Program-made: the position numbers and the translations under genes
Part shown: positions 8,787-18,066 of the stretch, piece after piece
Numbering within the stretch: the stretch's first letter is position 1
Layout of the letters: the number at the start of each line of letters is the position of its first letter
DNA from: Scybalosoma faecavium
Lineage (GTDB): Bacteria; Bacillota; Clostridia; Christensenellales; Christensenellaceae
Direction of reading: 5' to 3'
Assembly (NCBI GenBank): GCA_018716135.1
Contig: DVKG01000006.1
Span: 206,138 to 270,137, forward strand
Length of the DNA stretch: 64,000 nucleotides
Notes under the pieces: model-generated
What the model was told of the DNA's origin: nothing
Seen by the model: only the letters and a program-made list of their open reading frames with translations
The model's database searches: none

Positions 8787-8948
8787 TTAGCCCCGCATAT
8801 CCTCCTCCGTCAGCTCTGCTGCACGCCTGCTCATTTCAATCAATTCTTCACTTTCACATATTCTTTCGCCGCTGCTGAGTATTCTAACTGCAAGAGCATT
8901 CATGCTGCGCACCAGCTCTGCCCACGTCTGTATCGAGTCATGCTTCAT
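8787..8948 (-). CDS. 53-residue small protein of unknown function
   Basis: A 53-codon frame starts at an ATG preceded by an excellent AGGAGG about 5 bases away, and ends in TAA. The protein is charged and helix-prone, with a C-terminal segment SEELIEMSRRAAELTEEDM. That segment faintly recalls Spo0E-type phosphatase peptides (SQELD motif), but the motif itself is not present. It lies directly upstream of the SpoIIE-type phosphatase gene on the same strand, so the two may be co-transcribed. I do not recognise the family. Confidence 0.6.
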   Translation of the reverse strand: MKHDSIQTWAELVRSMNALAVRILSSGERICESEELIEMSRRAAELTEEDMRG

Positions 8949-9185
8949 TGTTTTCCTCCTGATTTTTAGTCTGTTTGCTATATACTACTCGCGTTCCCGG
9001 CCTAAAAGTACAGGCTCGGCAGCATTTTTTATTTTCCTGCAAAGGTGCGCTTTTTTCGCTGTTACAGCACATATAATATGCGGCACAGGACATATCATCC
9101 CGTAAAAATCTTACCTTTCCTCTGGACTTATCCGCTTTTCTATTATATAATCTTATAGATGAATATTTCTTAACAGTTAGAGGTT
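8949..9185. other. Divergent intergenic region
   Basis: About 240 bases between the divergently transcribed small gene and the S26-like gene. It must hold both promoters. I see no structured RNA in it. Confidence 0.4.
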
Positions 9186-10136
9186 ATGATGGCAAAGAAA
9201 TCAAAAAAACAAAAAAGCGGCGTCGGAACGCTTATACTTCTGCTCTTCGCGAGCCTGATTCTTATGATAGTCACCGGATACTTAGCCGTATGCGGATATA
9301 TGGGGATGGGAACCGGAGAAATGCCCTCCGTCTTTGGCACAAGCTTATATGTAGTGCAGAACGACGTAGACCGCGTTCCCTCAGGTTCTGCAATAATCAC
9401 GGACAGAACCGCTTCCGGCTTCGAAGTAGGCGACCCGATAGTGTTCTACAATCCCGCTCTTGAGACTGATAATAAAATAATGTTCCAGTATATCTCTGAG
9501 ATAGACGGTGACATTTACAAAACAGTAAATGCTGCGAACGAGAATCCTGTAGACGTATCCGGCAACATGCTGCGCGGGCTTGCAGTGTCTTTCACACCTT
9601 TTGTAGGTACTGTCTTGACTTTCGCACAAACTACGACCGGTACGATTATCTTTATCGTAGTCACTATAATCCTTATCGCTCTCTTTATATACGCTTTCTA
9701 TCAGCTTTTCTTCGGACGAAGAAAGCGTAAAAAAGCAATGAACAGCGGCCTCTTAGAACAATACGACGACTTCGAAGACGACGAAATAGACGCAAGAGAT
9801 GAACAGGAGGCTCACGAAGAATTTGTCCGCGAATACAACAAGGCAAAAAACAAAAAAGCCGGTAAATCCGCCAGCAGACATATCATTCCGGACGCTTCCG
9901 GCTCAGAAAAAAGCAACAACGACAGCGACAGCGCCTCTTACATTTACACTCTGACGTGCTCGGAGGAAGACGCTGAAACTCTGCTCTCCATAATACAGAA
10001 AATCATAAAAAAGCTAAGCGTATCTGTCTCGGCTGAGATCTCCATTTTCGGAGACGAAATCGAAATCAGCGGAGAACGCAAGGACGTAGATAAAGTTCTT
10101 AGTACATTCGAAAAAGTAATGGAGAGAATGGGCTGA
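9186..10136 (+). CDS. S26 signal-peptidase-like membrane protein, probably inactive
   Basis: The 316-residue protein has a membrane segment at about residues 14-38, an extracellular domain, a second membrane segment (about 152-180), and a cytoplasmic tail of ~130 residues. The extracellular domain (about 45-145) resembles SipW-type signal peptidases (for example SGSAIITDRTASGFEVGDPIVFYNP). The expected catalytic SGSM motif near its start is not seen; EMPSVFG stands there. The tail has an acidic Glu/Asp patch, then Lys-rich sequence, then a small alpha/beta segment. The fold assignment is moderate and the function unknown. A terminator follows. Confidence 0.6.
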   Translation: MMAKKSKKQKSGVGTLILLLFASLILMIVTGYLAVCGYMGMGTGEMPSVFGTSLYVVQNDVDRVPSGSAIITDRTASGFEVGDPIVFYNPALETDNKIMFQYISEIDGDIYKTVNAANENPVDVSGNMLRGLAVSFTPFVGTVLTFAQTTTGTIIFIVVTIILIALFIYAFYQLFFGRRKRKKAMNSGLLEQYDDFEDDEIDARDEQEAHEEFVREYNKAKNKKAGKSASRHIIPDASGSEKSNNDSDSASYIYTLTCSEEDAETLLSIIQKIIKKLSVSVSAEISIFGDEIEISGERKDVDKVLSTFEKVMERMG

Positions 10137-10154
10137 GTCATAAAGAGAATCACA

Positions 10155-10180
10155 GGAACGGTACACCCGTTCCTTTTTTA
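10155..10180 (+). terminator. Terminator after the S26-like gene
   Basis: A 7-bp stem GGAACGG/CCGTTCC with a 5-base loop is followed by a run of T. Confidence 0.8.
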
Positions 10181-10204
10181 TATATTATTATATTATTTTT
10201 TAAT

Positions 10205-10240
10205 ATTAAAAAGATACGCTGATATAAAACCGGCGTATCT
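10205..10240 (-). terminator. Terminator of the pan operon
   Basis: On the minus strand GATACGC pairs with GCGTATC across a 13-base loop, followed by five T. It lies just after panD. Confidence 0.7.
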
Positions 10241-10264
10241 CAGTGCTTTGCTTTTGTTTTTAAA

Positions 10265-10654
10265 TTACATATCTTTCAGCAGGCCATGCTTTTCATAATT
10301 TGTAACACGAGAAATACGATTGTCGTCGTCTACAAATATAACTGTCGGCTTGTGCGTCTTAGCCTCTTCAGGAGTCATGGAAGCGTAGCTCATGATAATT
10401 ATCTTGTCTCCTGTGCTGACGCAGCGCGCCGCCGCTCCGTTTAGGCATATCATTCCGCTGCCTCTCTCGCCCGCGATGGTATATGTCTCGAAACGGCTGC
10501 CGTTGTTAATATCTACGATCTGCACCTTTTCGTATTCCAGTATGCCGGAAGCTTCCAGCAGCTCGCTGTCCACAGTGATAGAGCCTACATAATCCAGCTC
10601 CGCCTGAACTACCGTAGCGCGATGTATTTTAGCCTTTAACAGTTCTACCGTCAT
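10265..10654 (-). CDS. panD: Aspartate 1-decarboxylase
   Basis: The 129-residue pyruvoyl enzyme makes beta-alanine from aspartate for pantothenate synthesis. The proenzyme self-cleaves between Gly24 and Ser25 (YVGSITVD), and Ser25 becomes the pyruvoyl group; both residues are present. It is the last gene of the panG-panB-panC-panD operon, one base after panC, with a terminator following. Confidence 0.96.
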   Translation of the reverse strand: MTVELLKAKIHRATVVQAELDYVGSITVDSELLEASGILEYEKVQIVDINNGSRFETYTIAGERGSGMICLNGAAARCVSTGDKIIIMSYASMTPEEAKTHKPTVIFVDDDNRISRVTNYEKHGLLKDM

Positions 10655-10655
10655 C

Positions 10656-11501
10656 TCAGTCCTCCAGAATAAAATTGTCTATGAGTCTTGTCTTGCCGAT
10701 ATATACCGCCATGGCAACGAGCACGCTGCCTTCGAGCTTGTCCACCGGCTGCATGTTTATGCCGTCAACAGCTTCTACATAGTCTATACGCGCCAGAGGC
10801 TCGCTCTCGATGTTCCTCTTCATCGCCTCGACGAGAGCATTCGCATCTTTTTCGCCCTCCTGCACGAGCTTCTGACCCAGAGCTATAGTCCTGCTCAAGA
10901 TCAGGGCTGCTTTGCGCTCCTCTGCGCTCAGATATGTATTTCTGCTGGAACGTGCGAGTCCATCCTCTTCGCGTACTATCGGACAGCCTACTATTTCAAC
11001 ATCCATGTTGAGATCACGCACCATTCTCTTTATAACCGCGAGTTGCTGAGCGTCCTTCTGACCGAAGAAGGCCTTGTCCGGAGCCGCAATGTTAAGCAGC
11101 TTTGTCACAACCGTACAGACGCCGCGGAAGTGAATAGGGCGGGATTTGCCGCATAGCTCCTCGTTGAGAACATCCATATCTACCCATGTGCAGAAATCCG
11201 GAGCGTACATATCCTCCGGCTCAGGATGAAAAACCATATCCGCTCCGCACTCTTTGAGCAAAGCGCAGTCGTGATCAAAATCTCTCGGATAGGAAGCTAA
11301 ATCCTCGCCGGGTCCGAACTGCGTAGGATTCACAAATACGGAAGCTACAACTCGGTCGCACTGCGCATCCGCCGCGCGAACCAAGCTCGCATGGCCCTCG
11401 TGCAAATATCCCATCGTGGGGACGAGACCGATAGTTAAACCTTCGCGCTTCCAAGTCTTCACCTGCTCACGCACCTCAGAAACTGTCTTGGCAATAATCA
11501 T
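10656..11501 (-). CDS. panC: Pantoate-beta-alanine ligase
   Basis: The 281-residue enzyme joins pantoate and beta-alanine with ATP to give pantothenate. The nucleotidyltransferase motif PTMGYLHEGH, the FVNPTQFGPGEDL segment and the SSRNTYLS loop are all canonical, and the length is normal. It sits between panB and panD in the operon. Confidence 0.97.
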   Translation of the reverse strand: MIIAKTVSEVREQVKTWKREGLTIGLVPTMGYLHEGHASLVRAADAQCDRVVASVFVNPTQFGPGEDLASYPRDFDHDCALLKECGADMVFHPEPEDMYAPDFCTWVDMDVLNEELCGKSRPIHFRGVCTVVTKLLNIAAPDKAFFGQKDAQQLAVIKRMVRDLNMDVEIVGCPIVREEDGLARSSRNTYLSAEERKAALILSRTIALGQKLVQEGEKDANALVEAMKRNIESEPLARIDYVEAVDGINMQPVDKLEGSVLVAMAVYIGKTRLIDNFILED

Positions 11502-11546
11502 TTTTATCGTTCTTTCTCCTTCGAAGTAATTGCTTTGTATTCTCTA

Positions 11547-12374
11547 TTAGTAAAGACGCTCGAGCGTATCGTCAGAGATGGAAAAGCTATGCGCCTCATC
11601 CGGGAAGGTCCCCGCCTTGACCTCTGCATCGTAATCCGCAAACGCCTTTTTCATAACCTCGCCTACATTAGCGAACTTCTTTACAAATTTCGGTACATAG
11701 TCAGTAAACATACCGAGCATATCCTGATAAACCAAAATTTGACCGTCGCAGCCTGCTCCTCCGCCTATGCCTATGGTGGGTATGTCCAGCTTTTCGGAAA
11801 TCAGAGCCGCCAATCTGTCCGGCACACATTCCAGAACGACAGAAAACGCGCCTGCCTCCTGAACAGCCAGAGCATCCTCTATAATCTGACGCGCGACCTT
11901 CTCATTCTTTCCCTGAACCTTGAAGCCGCCAAACATATTAACAGACTGAGGAGTCATGCCGATATGCGCCATTACAGGAATTCCTGCATCTTTAATCGCT
12001 TTTATCTGTTCGCACACCGTCGCGCCGCCTTCCAGCTTGACCGCTCCGCCGCGTCCTTCTTTCATCAGTCTGCCCGCATTAACTACCGCATCATATATAG
12101 ACGGCTGATAGGACATGAAGGGCATGTCGATGACAACCAGAGTATTTTCGCAGCCACGCGATACAGCTCTGCCGTGATGTATCATGTCCTCCATCGTTAC
12201 GGACAGAGTGTCAGGATATCCCAGGATTACATTTCCCAGAGAGTCGCCTACGAGTATTCCGTTTATGCCCGCCTCGTCCATCAGCTTAGCCGTGGAATAA
12301 TCGTAGCAGGTCAGCATAGAGATCTTCTCTCCGTCTTTTTTCATTTTCGCGAAAGTCGCTGTAGTATTCTTCAT
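11547..12374 (-). CDS. panB: 3-methyl-2-oxobutanoate hydroxymethyltransferase
   Basis: The 275-residue enzyme transfers a hydroxymethyl group from methylene-tetrahydrofolate to ketoisovalerate, giving ketopantoate. Family motifs MLTCYDYSTAKLMDEAG and GILVGDSLGNV (metal-binding Asp) and GGFKVQGK are present. Its start overlaps the stop of the upstream DUF2520 gene by 4 bases, which argues strongly for coupling with that gene. Confidence 0.97.
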   Translation of the reverse strand: MKNTTATFAKMKKDGEKISMLTCYDYSTAKLMDEAGINGILVGDSLGNVILGYPDTLSVTMEDMIHHGRAVSRGCENTLVVIDMPFMSYQPSIYDAVVNAGRLMKEGRGGAVKLEGGATVCEQIKAIKDAGIPVMAHIGMTPQSVNMFGGFKVQGKNEKVARQIIEDALAVQEAGAFSVVLECVPDRLAALISEKLDIPTIGIGGGAGCDGQILVYQDMLGMFTDYVPKFVKKFANVGEVMKKAFADYDAEVKAGTFPDEAHSFSISDDTLERLY

Positions 12375-13231
12375 TTTTCAGTCTCCCCTTTGAGAATTCT
12401 TTCCATGAGACTATAGTCTCCGTCCGGATGCCTGAGCTTAGCTATCTCTACGACAGCCTCAGACAACATCACATACAATCCGCGCACATACTCATCGTCC
12501 AGACACGCAAGATGCTTCTCCACCGTGCCTGTATCGTTGCGCTCCACCGGCCCGGTCAGGCTTTTTACCGGACCATCCTCCGTGACATGCTTCATGTTTC
12601 CGAGCATCAGCGGGCCCAGCGCCTTGAGAGCGTTCTCCTCCGAAAAGCCGCATTCCTCCAGCAGAAGAAGGCTTTGCCGCGCCAGACCTACGACCAGATT
12701 GCTCCCCATGACGGCAGCGGCATGGTATTTCACTTTGCTTTCCGGTCGTATCACCTGTACCGTCAATCCCACGCCTGTCAGCATGCCGCGCACATCCTCA
12801 AGCTTTTCCGCACTGCCCTCGAGTGCAAAAAAAACATCCGGCAGCTCCTCGTAAGCGTGATAACGATCGCTTACTGCGAACAGCGGATGAACAGAATACC
12901 CATATGCGCCCGTCTCTGCTATTCCTGCGAAAGCATCCCCCGCACAGAGAGCGCCGCTACAGTGGCAGACTATCTTATTCTCAATTTTCAGCCGACGTAT
13001 CTCGTCAAATACCTGAGCTATCCGCCCATCGGGAACAGTCAAAAACAGAACGTCACAGTCCGAGACTATCTCTTCTATCGTCTCATATGCTCGCGTGTTC
13101 GTAAATCGTGCCGCCTCATCAGCCGAGGTCTCGTGCAGACTGAAAAAGCCTCGCACATCCAGACCGTTGGCAGTAAAGTACTTCGCCAGAGTAAAGCCGA
13201 CTTTTCCTGCTCCAATAAATCCAATCTTCAG
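12371..13231 (-). CDS. panG: Probable ketopantoate reductase, PanG-like (DUF2520)
   Basis: The protein has a Rossmann N-terminal domain and a C-terminal DUF2520 helical domain (about 140-280). The nucleotide motif GFIGAGKVG lies upstream of the first ATG/GTG candidate and is reached only if translation starts at a CTG at 13231, which has AAAGGG about 9 bases upstream and in-frame stops right before it. This gives 286 residues; the next alternative, GTG at 13156, would cut off the cofactor site. PanG of Francisella, a ketopantoate reductase, is a DUF2520 protein as I recall. No panE is seen, and coupling to panB fits that role. Confidence 0.78.
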   Translation of the reverse strand: MKIGFIGAGKVGFTLAKYFTANGLDVRGFFSLHETSADEAARFTNTRAYETIEEIVSDCDVLFLTVPDGRIAQVFDEIRRLKIENKIVCHCSGALCAGDAFAGIAETGAYGYSVHPLFAVSDRYHAYEELPDVFFALEGSAEKLEDVRGMLTGVGLTVQVIRPESKVKYHAAAVMGSNLVVGLARQSLLLLEECGFSEENALKALGPLMLGNMKHVTEDGPVKSLTGPVERNDTGTVEKHLACLDDEYVRGLYVMLSEAVVEIAKLRHPDGDYSLMERILKGETEK

Positions 13232-13426
13232 TGTTCATCACCCTTTCGCTATATAACAGTTCCAGGTGACGCTCCGAGTCCTGTCCCATAGGGTATAGGC
13301 TGGGAATTAAAAAATAAGGTTCGTATTGTGATATAGTCTCCACATGGAATACCATTCATCCGTTAGATTATATCAACATACAGCTCAAAAGTAAAGCTGA
13401 AAATTACATTTTTCACAAACTTTTAA

Positions 13427-13807
13427 TTAGAATATATTTCTGAGACTCGGAGAATCTGATCTTCTGACGTCCTCCATCATCATTCTGACCCTGCGCACAG
13501 CCGCGGTCGCCTCCTCTTTTTCACGTTTTGCCACTTGAGCGCGCAGAGTCGCAATTTCAAGCTGAATATCATCGGGGCCGGTATGATCTACAAGCCAGCC
13601 GAGAACTTCTATTTTTCCCTCCATGAATTCAAAGGCTTCGTCTGCATACCTGTCTGCCTCTGTCCAATTTTCCTCTGATACACAAGCCTCCAGCTCGTCC
13701 AATATCGCATCCAGCTCTCTCTCTGTATTATTCATAAAAACTGTTTGAAGCACCGCAAACGCCGCTATGGCCACAGCCAATATAACAACAACTATAGTAC
13801 GTCTCAT
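13427..13807 (-). CDS. DUF4363 membrane-anchored protein
   Basis: The 126-residue protein has one N-terminal membrane segment (about 5-23) and an external helical domain rich in Glu and Asp. Length, layout and position after a DUF421 gene (4-base overlap) match the DUF4363 family, which has no established function but commonly travels with DUF421. Confidence 0.75.
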   Translation of the reverse strand: MRRTIVVVILAVAIAAFAVLQTVFMNNTERELDAILDELEACVSEENWTEADRYADEAFEFMEGKIEVLGWLVDHTGPDDIQLEIATLRAQVAKREKEEATAAVRRVRMMMEDVRRSDSPSLRNIF

Positions 13808-14517
13808 TTTAACTCCCTGCGCGCCAGTCTCAGCGTCTTAGTCTCTCCGCCCTTTTTTTGTACGAACACCTCTCCGGCAGACGAAAGCGTCATCAAAAAC
13901 ACTTCCTTCGCCCTTCTTGCTCCTATCGTATGTATCAGCTTTTCTATAGATTTGTTCGTTATGCCGAGCTGCGCAAGACCGTCTATCTGTATCTCGCCGT
14001 CAAGCACAACCGCAACGCTCATGTCATCCTCTTCCACCTCGAGGTTAAGCTGATCCGGCGTGACAGGCGCCGCATTGGAATACGGCATCACGCTGAGCTG
14101 TCCGTTAGTCTCCAGCACGGCGTAATGTATATCTGCTATATTAGTATAGCCTGATATGCGAAGCTGCTCCATCAAGTCGCTCAGGTTGTATTTCACTTTG
14201 CGTATTTCTTCCTCATTCAGCTTGCCTCTCAATATCATAATACTCGGAGTTCCGCTTATAAACGTGCGGAATCCGCGAAATTTCAGAGATATGACTGAGA
14301 ACAAATAATAGAGCAGCATAAGAGTCAGCGCAGGAACCAGTCCGCTGCTCAAAGGCACCGCCGGAGAATCCATAGGCGTAGATACCACATCCGATATTAT
14401 AAGCGTGACCACAAGCTCATACGGTTGGAGCTGCGCCGCCTGCTTTTTCCCCATGAGGCGCATTGCAAAGATTATCACGGCGTAAATTATGGCCGTCCTG
14501 ATAATTGTGTTGAACAT
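13804..14517 (-). CDS. DUF421 (YetF-like) membrane protein
   Basis: This 237-residue protein has three N-terminal membrane segments followed by a cytoplasmic DUF421 domain; MRLMGKKQAAQLQPYELVVTLIISDV is typical of the family. The ATG at 14517 follows GAGGT at a suitable distance; the frame is open 13 codons further. YetF-type proteins are linked to spore coat or envelope biology in Bacillus, but the molecular role is unknown. It forms an operon with DUF4363. Confidence 0.85.
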   Translation of the reverse strand: MFNTIIRTAIIYAVIIFAMRLMGKKQAAQLQPYELVVTLIISDVVSTPMDSPAVPLSSGLVPALTLMLLYYLFSVISLKFRGFRTFISGTPSIMILRGKLNEEEIRKVKYNLSDLMEQLRISGYTNIADIHYAVLETNGQLSVMPYSNAAPVTPDQLNLEVEEDDMSVAVVLDGEIQIDGLAQLGITNKSIEKLIHTIGARRAKEVFLMTLSSAGEVFVQKKGGETKTLRLARRELK

Positions 14518-14732
14518 ATCCGACCTCGCTTTAGATTTCATTAATACGGCTCTCATATGCGAACCCGAATTTATCCTGCCTATTTATCGGAAATTTATAT
14601 TGGCAAAACATTCCACACTTTATCGCTGTATCCAACTTCTAAAAATTTTGTAACATGCCCTGCTTTTTCACCAAAAGCCATATTTTTTTGTGTTATAATT
14701 TTACTGCAAGAATATTGGAGCTGTTTATTAAT

Positions 14733-15419
14733 ATGAAAAATAAAATTTTAATTGTAGAAGATGAGAAGCCTATAGCTGAGCTTCTGGAATACGGTTTGAC
14801 CAAACAAGGCTTTGAGACAGAGAGCTGCCGCCTCCTTTCTGATGCAAGAAAAATAGTGAAGCACGATCGGCCTGATCTGGTGCTGCTCGATCTTTCTCTG
14901 CCGGACGGAGACGGTCTGGATTTCTGCCGCAAGATTGCGCCCAGGATGAACATGCCGATTATAATACTTACGGCGCGCGCCAGCCAATCCGACAAGCTGC
15001 TCGGGCTTGAATACGGCGCGGACGATTACATAACCAAGCCTTTTGACATGCAGGAAGTCGTGCTTAGGATAAAATCCGTACTGAGACGCATGGAGATGGC
15101 CGCTCCGCCTACGCTCGAAAGCGAGCCGCCTTTTTCTGTTGCAGGGATACGCTTCGTACCCTCCACTCAAAAAGTTTACTTTAACAACGAGGAGCTCAGT
15201 CTGACTCCGAAGGAATATGCCCTGCTGTACTTTCTTGCGAAAAACACGGGAACTATAGTATCCCGCGCGGATATAATGGACCACGTTTGGGGATTGCGGA
15301 ATTACGTCGGCGACACGCGAACTGTAGACATACATATACAGCGCCTGAGACGCAAGCTCGGCCGCTCTAAAATACGCACCGCTTTCGGCGCAGGATACGT
15401 ACTTGAAGAAAACGAATGA
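14733..15419 (+). CDS. OmpR/PhoB-family response regulator
   Basis: The 228-residue protein has a receiver domain with acidic pocket (VEDE), phospho-acceptor Asp53 (VLLDLS) and Lys in ADDYITKPFD. A C-terminal winged-helix DNA-binding domain (about 130-225) follows. It overlaps the histidine kinase gene by 4 bases. The start at 14733 is the natural beginning of the receiver domain; the ribosome site TTGGAG is 12 bases away, so translation may be moderate. Confidence 0.93.
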   Translation: MKNKILIVEDEKPIAELLEYGLTKQGFETESCRLLSDARKIVKHDRPDLVLLDLSLPDGDGLDFCRKIAPRMNMPIIILTARASQSDKLLGLEYGADDYITKPFDMQEVVLRIKSVLRRMEMAAPPTLESEPPFSVAGIRFVPSTQKVYFNNEELSLTPKEYALLYFLAKNTGTIVSRADIMDHVWGLRNYVGDTRTVDIHIQRLRRKLGRSKIRTAFGAGYVLEENE

Positions 15420-16906
15420 CAAGCACACGCCCCGTCCGATTCGGACTCAGACTAAAGCTCTGCATTCTCATGCTGCTCATAACAATAGTTGCTTTTCTCG
15501 TCTCACGAGTCGCCGTCGCCAAGATACTTGAAATTCAGGCTCAGAATATAATTACATCTGACATGCTGGAGCTGAGCGAAAGCAGCAAAGCTGTGGTACA
15601 AAGCACTATGATCTCCAACGGAGAACTTACGGAGGATAATCTCCGCATTCTGGCCTCGTCTATAGTCTCCGACCTTTCCAGTCTCTTCGGCGGGAACGCA
15701 GAGATATACAGCACGACAGGAGATCTGCTCGCGTCTACTCTGGACGCCTCAACTGCTTACGGTTCACAAATATCTAATTTCAAAAACGACCTGGAAATAG
15801 CACTCAAAGGATCTATGGCGTACACGTCTTTTCAAGATTTATCCGCAGCTGCGTTTTCTTATCCGCTTATCTTTTATGGTAAAAGCATCGGCGTGGTTCG
15901 TCTTATTCAGGATTACACCACGCTATACTCCAACAGCGCCTATGTTCTTCTAATCAACGGAGTCAGCGCTATCGTAACGCTGTTCGTCACGCTGATAATA
16001 TATATATTTATCACGCGCCTGGTCATCGATCCTGTGCGCCGTTTGAGCTATGCAATGATAGATATGTCCAACTCGCCTGAGAATTCGCATACTCTGCCCG
16101 TCGTCTCTAACGACGAAATAGGTCTGCTCACCAGCGAATACAACAATATGGCTCAAACTATAACTCAGCAAATAGAAGTCATAAGAGATGAAAAAGAAGC
16201 GTTGAGCAAAACCCTCGTATACAGAAAAGACTTTTACGATAGAGTAACGCATGATCTGAAAACTCCTCTCACAACTATAATAGGTTACAGCGATATGATA
16301 AAAGAGCAGGGAGCGTCAGATACGGAATTTTTAGAACGCGGGATTTTACAGATAAATCAGGAAGCGCACAGACTCCTGCGCATGATAAACGAGCTTTTGG
16401 ACATGACGCGAGCCGATTCGCTTCCCATGAATATGACAAAAGAAGTAAACATGACCGCTCTCGCTGCAGCCCTGGCAGAAAACATGTCCCTGCGTGCCAA
16501 AAGATACGGTTTTACAATAAAGCTCAACGCAGGCGAAGATATAATCATAAACGGCGACGCAGAGCTTATGCGCAGACTCGTCATGAATCTGGCCGACAAC
16601 GCCATAAAGTACAGCCGGCCTCGTTCCGAAATAACTATAAGTCTTTACGATACTCCGGATGGCGCAGTCTTCTCCATGAGCAACCTGACAGACTGCCCGC
16701 CGAGCGGCGAAAAGCTGGAGCATCTCTTCACTCCATTCTATCAGCTCCGGCAGCAAAACAGCTCCGGTTCCATAGGGCTGGGACTATCCATATGCAAAGA
16801 AATTGCATCTCTGCACGGCGGTATTATAGAATGCGACGTCAGTGATGATCTCATAACTTTCACACTTTGGCTTCCACACATTAAAGAAAGGAGCGCAGAT
16901 AAATGA
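15416..16906 (+). CDS. Sensor histidine kinase with HAMP domain
   Basis: The 496-residue protein has membrane segments near 13-33 and 175-200 around an extracellular sensor domain. A HAMP domain follows, then the H-box with His279 (VTHDLKTPL), N-box LADNAIKYSR and G-box GSIGLGLSICKE. It pairs with the upstream response regulator. The gene after it encodes a lipoprotein, a frequent modulator of such kinases, and overlaps it by 4 bases. Confidence 0.93.
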   Translation: MTSTRPVRFGLRLKLCILMLLITIVAFLVSRVAVAKILEIQAQNIITSDMLELSESSKAVVQSTMISNGELTEDNLRILASSIVSDLSSLFGGNAEIYSTTGDLLASTLDASTAYGSQISNFKNDLEIALKGSMAYTSFQDLSAAAFSYPLIFYGKSIGVVRLIQDYTTLYSNSAYVLLINGVSAIVTLFVTLIIYIFITRLVIDPVRRLSYAMIDMSNSPENSHTLPVVSNDEIGLLTSEYNNMAQTITQQIEVIRDEKEALSKTLVYRKDFYDRVTHDLKTPLTTIIGYSDMIKEQGASDTEFLERGILQINQEAHRLLRMINELLDMTRADSLPMNMTKEVNMTALAAALAENMSLRAKRYGFTIKLNAGEDIIINGDAELMRRLVMNLADNAIKYSRPRSEITISLYDTPDGAVFSMSNLTDCPPSGEKLEHLFTPFYQLRQQNSSGSIGLGLSICKEIASLHGGIIECDVSDDLITFTLWLPHIKERSADK

Positions 16907-18009
16907 AAAAACGTATATTTGCTCCTATCATTATTTTAGCCTGCACAATTTTGTGCTCCTGTTCCATGCAGAAAACCGTTACCCGTGTAATAACGCCGGA
17001 GGATGATCAAACTCCCAGTATCCCCGTACTGAACGTCTCTTCTCAATCTCTTCAAGCCCGCAGATATCTGGGTATATCTCCCGACGGAAATCTCATCTTC
17101 CGAAAAAGCGCCGCCGGCCAGAACAACTCCTCTGTTATCGACACTGTAACCACAGAGCAGCCCGACGGTCAAAAAGTACTGAAAACATACCCTCTGACAG
17201 AGAATGTATTCGACTGTATGCTGATAGACGGGGGGCGAAGCGTCATATTCTGCACAGAGCGTTACGATGTTAAAAACGTGTGCCTGCTCAATCTGGAATC
17301 AGGCGAAGTAGAGACGCTCGGTTACTACAACACTGCTACTATAAACGGTTATTCCGGACAATACGTCTTCTCTGAACCTGACAGCACTCTCATTCACATT
17401 GTAACTATAAAAGATAACGATACTTTGAATCTGGACACTATAGACGCTGAACACAAAGTTGAATATGAATCGGAATTATTCTCAGGTCTATCGAACTACA
17501 TAGCCGAAAACAACATAACTCGGATCTTTCGTCTGTCAAACAACAACATATGCGTAGAATATAAAACAGGCTCAATATACACAGTCGCTGACGTTACGCG
17601 CATGGTTAAACTATGCGAGAGCACTAAGCCCACCTGCGGCACGGATAAGCTGTTCTACATCGACACAGAATACAAGCTGGTCATGATGGAAGTTCATGAG
17701 GAAGAATCCATATGCTACACATTGGCGGAGGACGTCAACAACTTCGCAGTTTCAGGAGATCAAACACGCATAGCTTATACCGTCTCTTCGGTCGGCAACG
17801 GAGCTGAAAAGCTCTTTGTATCAGACGTTTTCGGAAAAAACCGAACTGCATTAGACGCAGCCAACAGCTACACATCACTCAGCATGAACTCCGACGGCAC
17901 CTCCCTCGTCGCCGCTCTCCCTGCGGCAAATACCGGATCGACACTGCGCAGCGAAACCACTCTAATGACGTACACATTGGCATCTTCTGACGCAGATTCT
18001 GAAAATTAA
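16903..18009 (+). CDS. Lipoprotein linked to the two-component system
   Basis: The 368-residue protein has a lipoprotein signal peptide ending in a lipobox (TILCSC) about 20 residues in. The mature part is beta-rich with repeated Ser/Asp-Gly turns (ISPDGNLIF, SMNSDGTSLV), suggesting a beta-propeller-like fold. Overlap with the kinase gene suggests it senses an extracellular signal for, or is controlled by, this system. I do not recognise a specific family. Confidence 0.8.
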   Translation: MKKRIFAPIIILACTILCSCSMQKTVTRVITPEDDQTPSIPVLNVSSQSLQARRYLGISPDGNLIFRKSAAGQNNSSVIDTVTTEQPDGQKVLKTYPLTENVFDCMLIDGGRSVIFCTERYDVKNVCLLNLESGEVETLGYYNTATINGYSGQYVFSEPDSTLIHIVTIKDNDTLNLDTIDAEHKVEYESELFSGLSNYIAENNITRIFRLSNNNICVEYKTGSIYTVADVTRMVKLCESTKPTCGTDKLFYIDTEYKLVMMEVHEEESICYTLAEDVNNFAVSGDQTRIAYTVSSVGNGAEKLFVSDVFGKNRTALDAANSYTSLSMNSDGTSLVAALPAANTGSTLRSETTLMTYTLASSDADSEN

Positions 18010-18030
18010 CTCGAAATTTATATTAAAAAA

Positions 18031-18060
18031 GCAGGCGCATAATTTAAGCGCCTGCTTTTC
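18031..18060. terminator. Bidirectional terminator
   Basis: The perfect stem GCAGGCGC/GCGCCTGC is flanked by A-rich sequence on one side and T-rich on the other, between convergent genes. Confidence 0.85.
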
Positions 18061-18066
18061 GCATAA

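Noticed and set aside
12371..13156. Frameshift at the 5' end of the DUF2520 gene
   Set aside because: The missing Rossmann motif is recovered in the same frame by a CTG start with a ribosome site, so no frameshift is needed.
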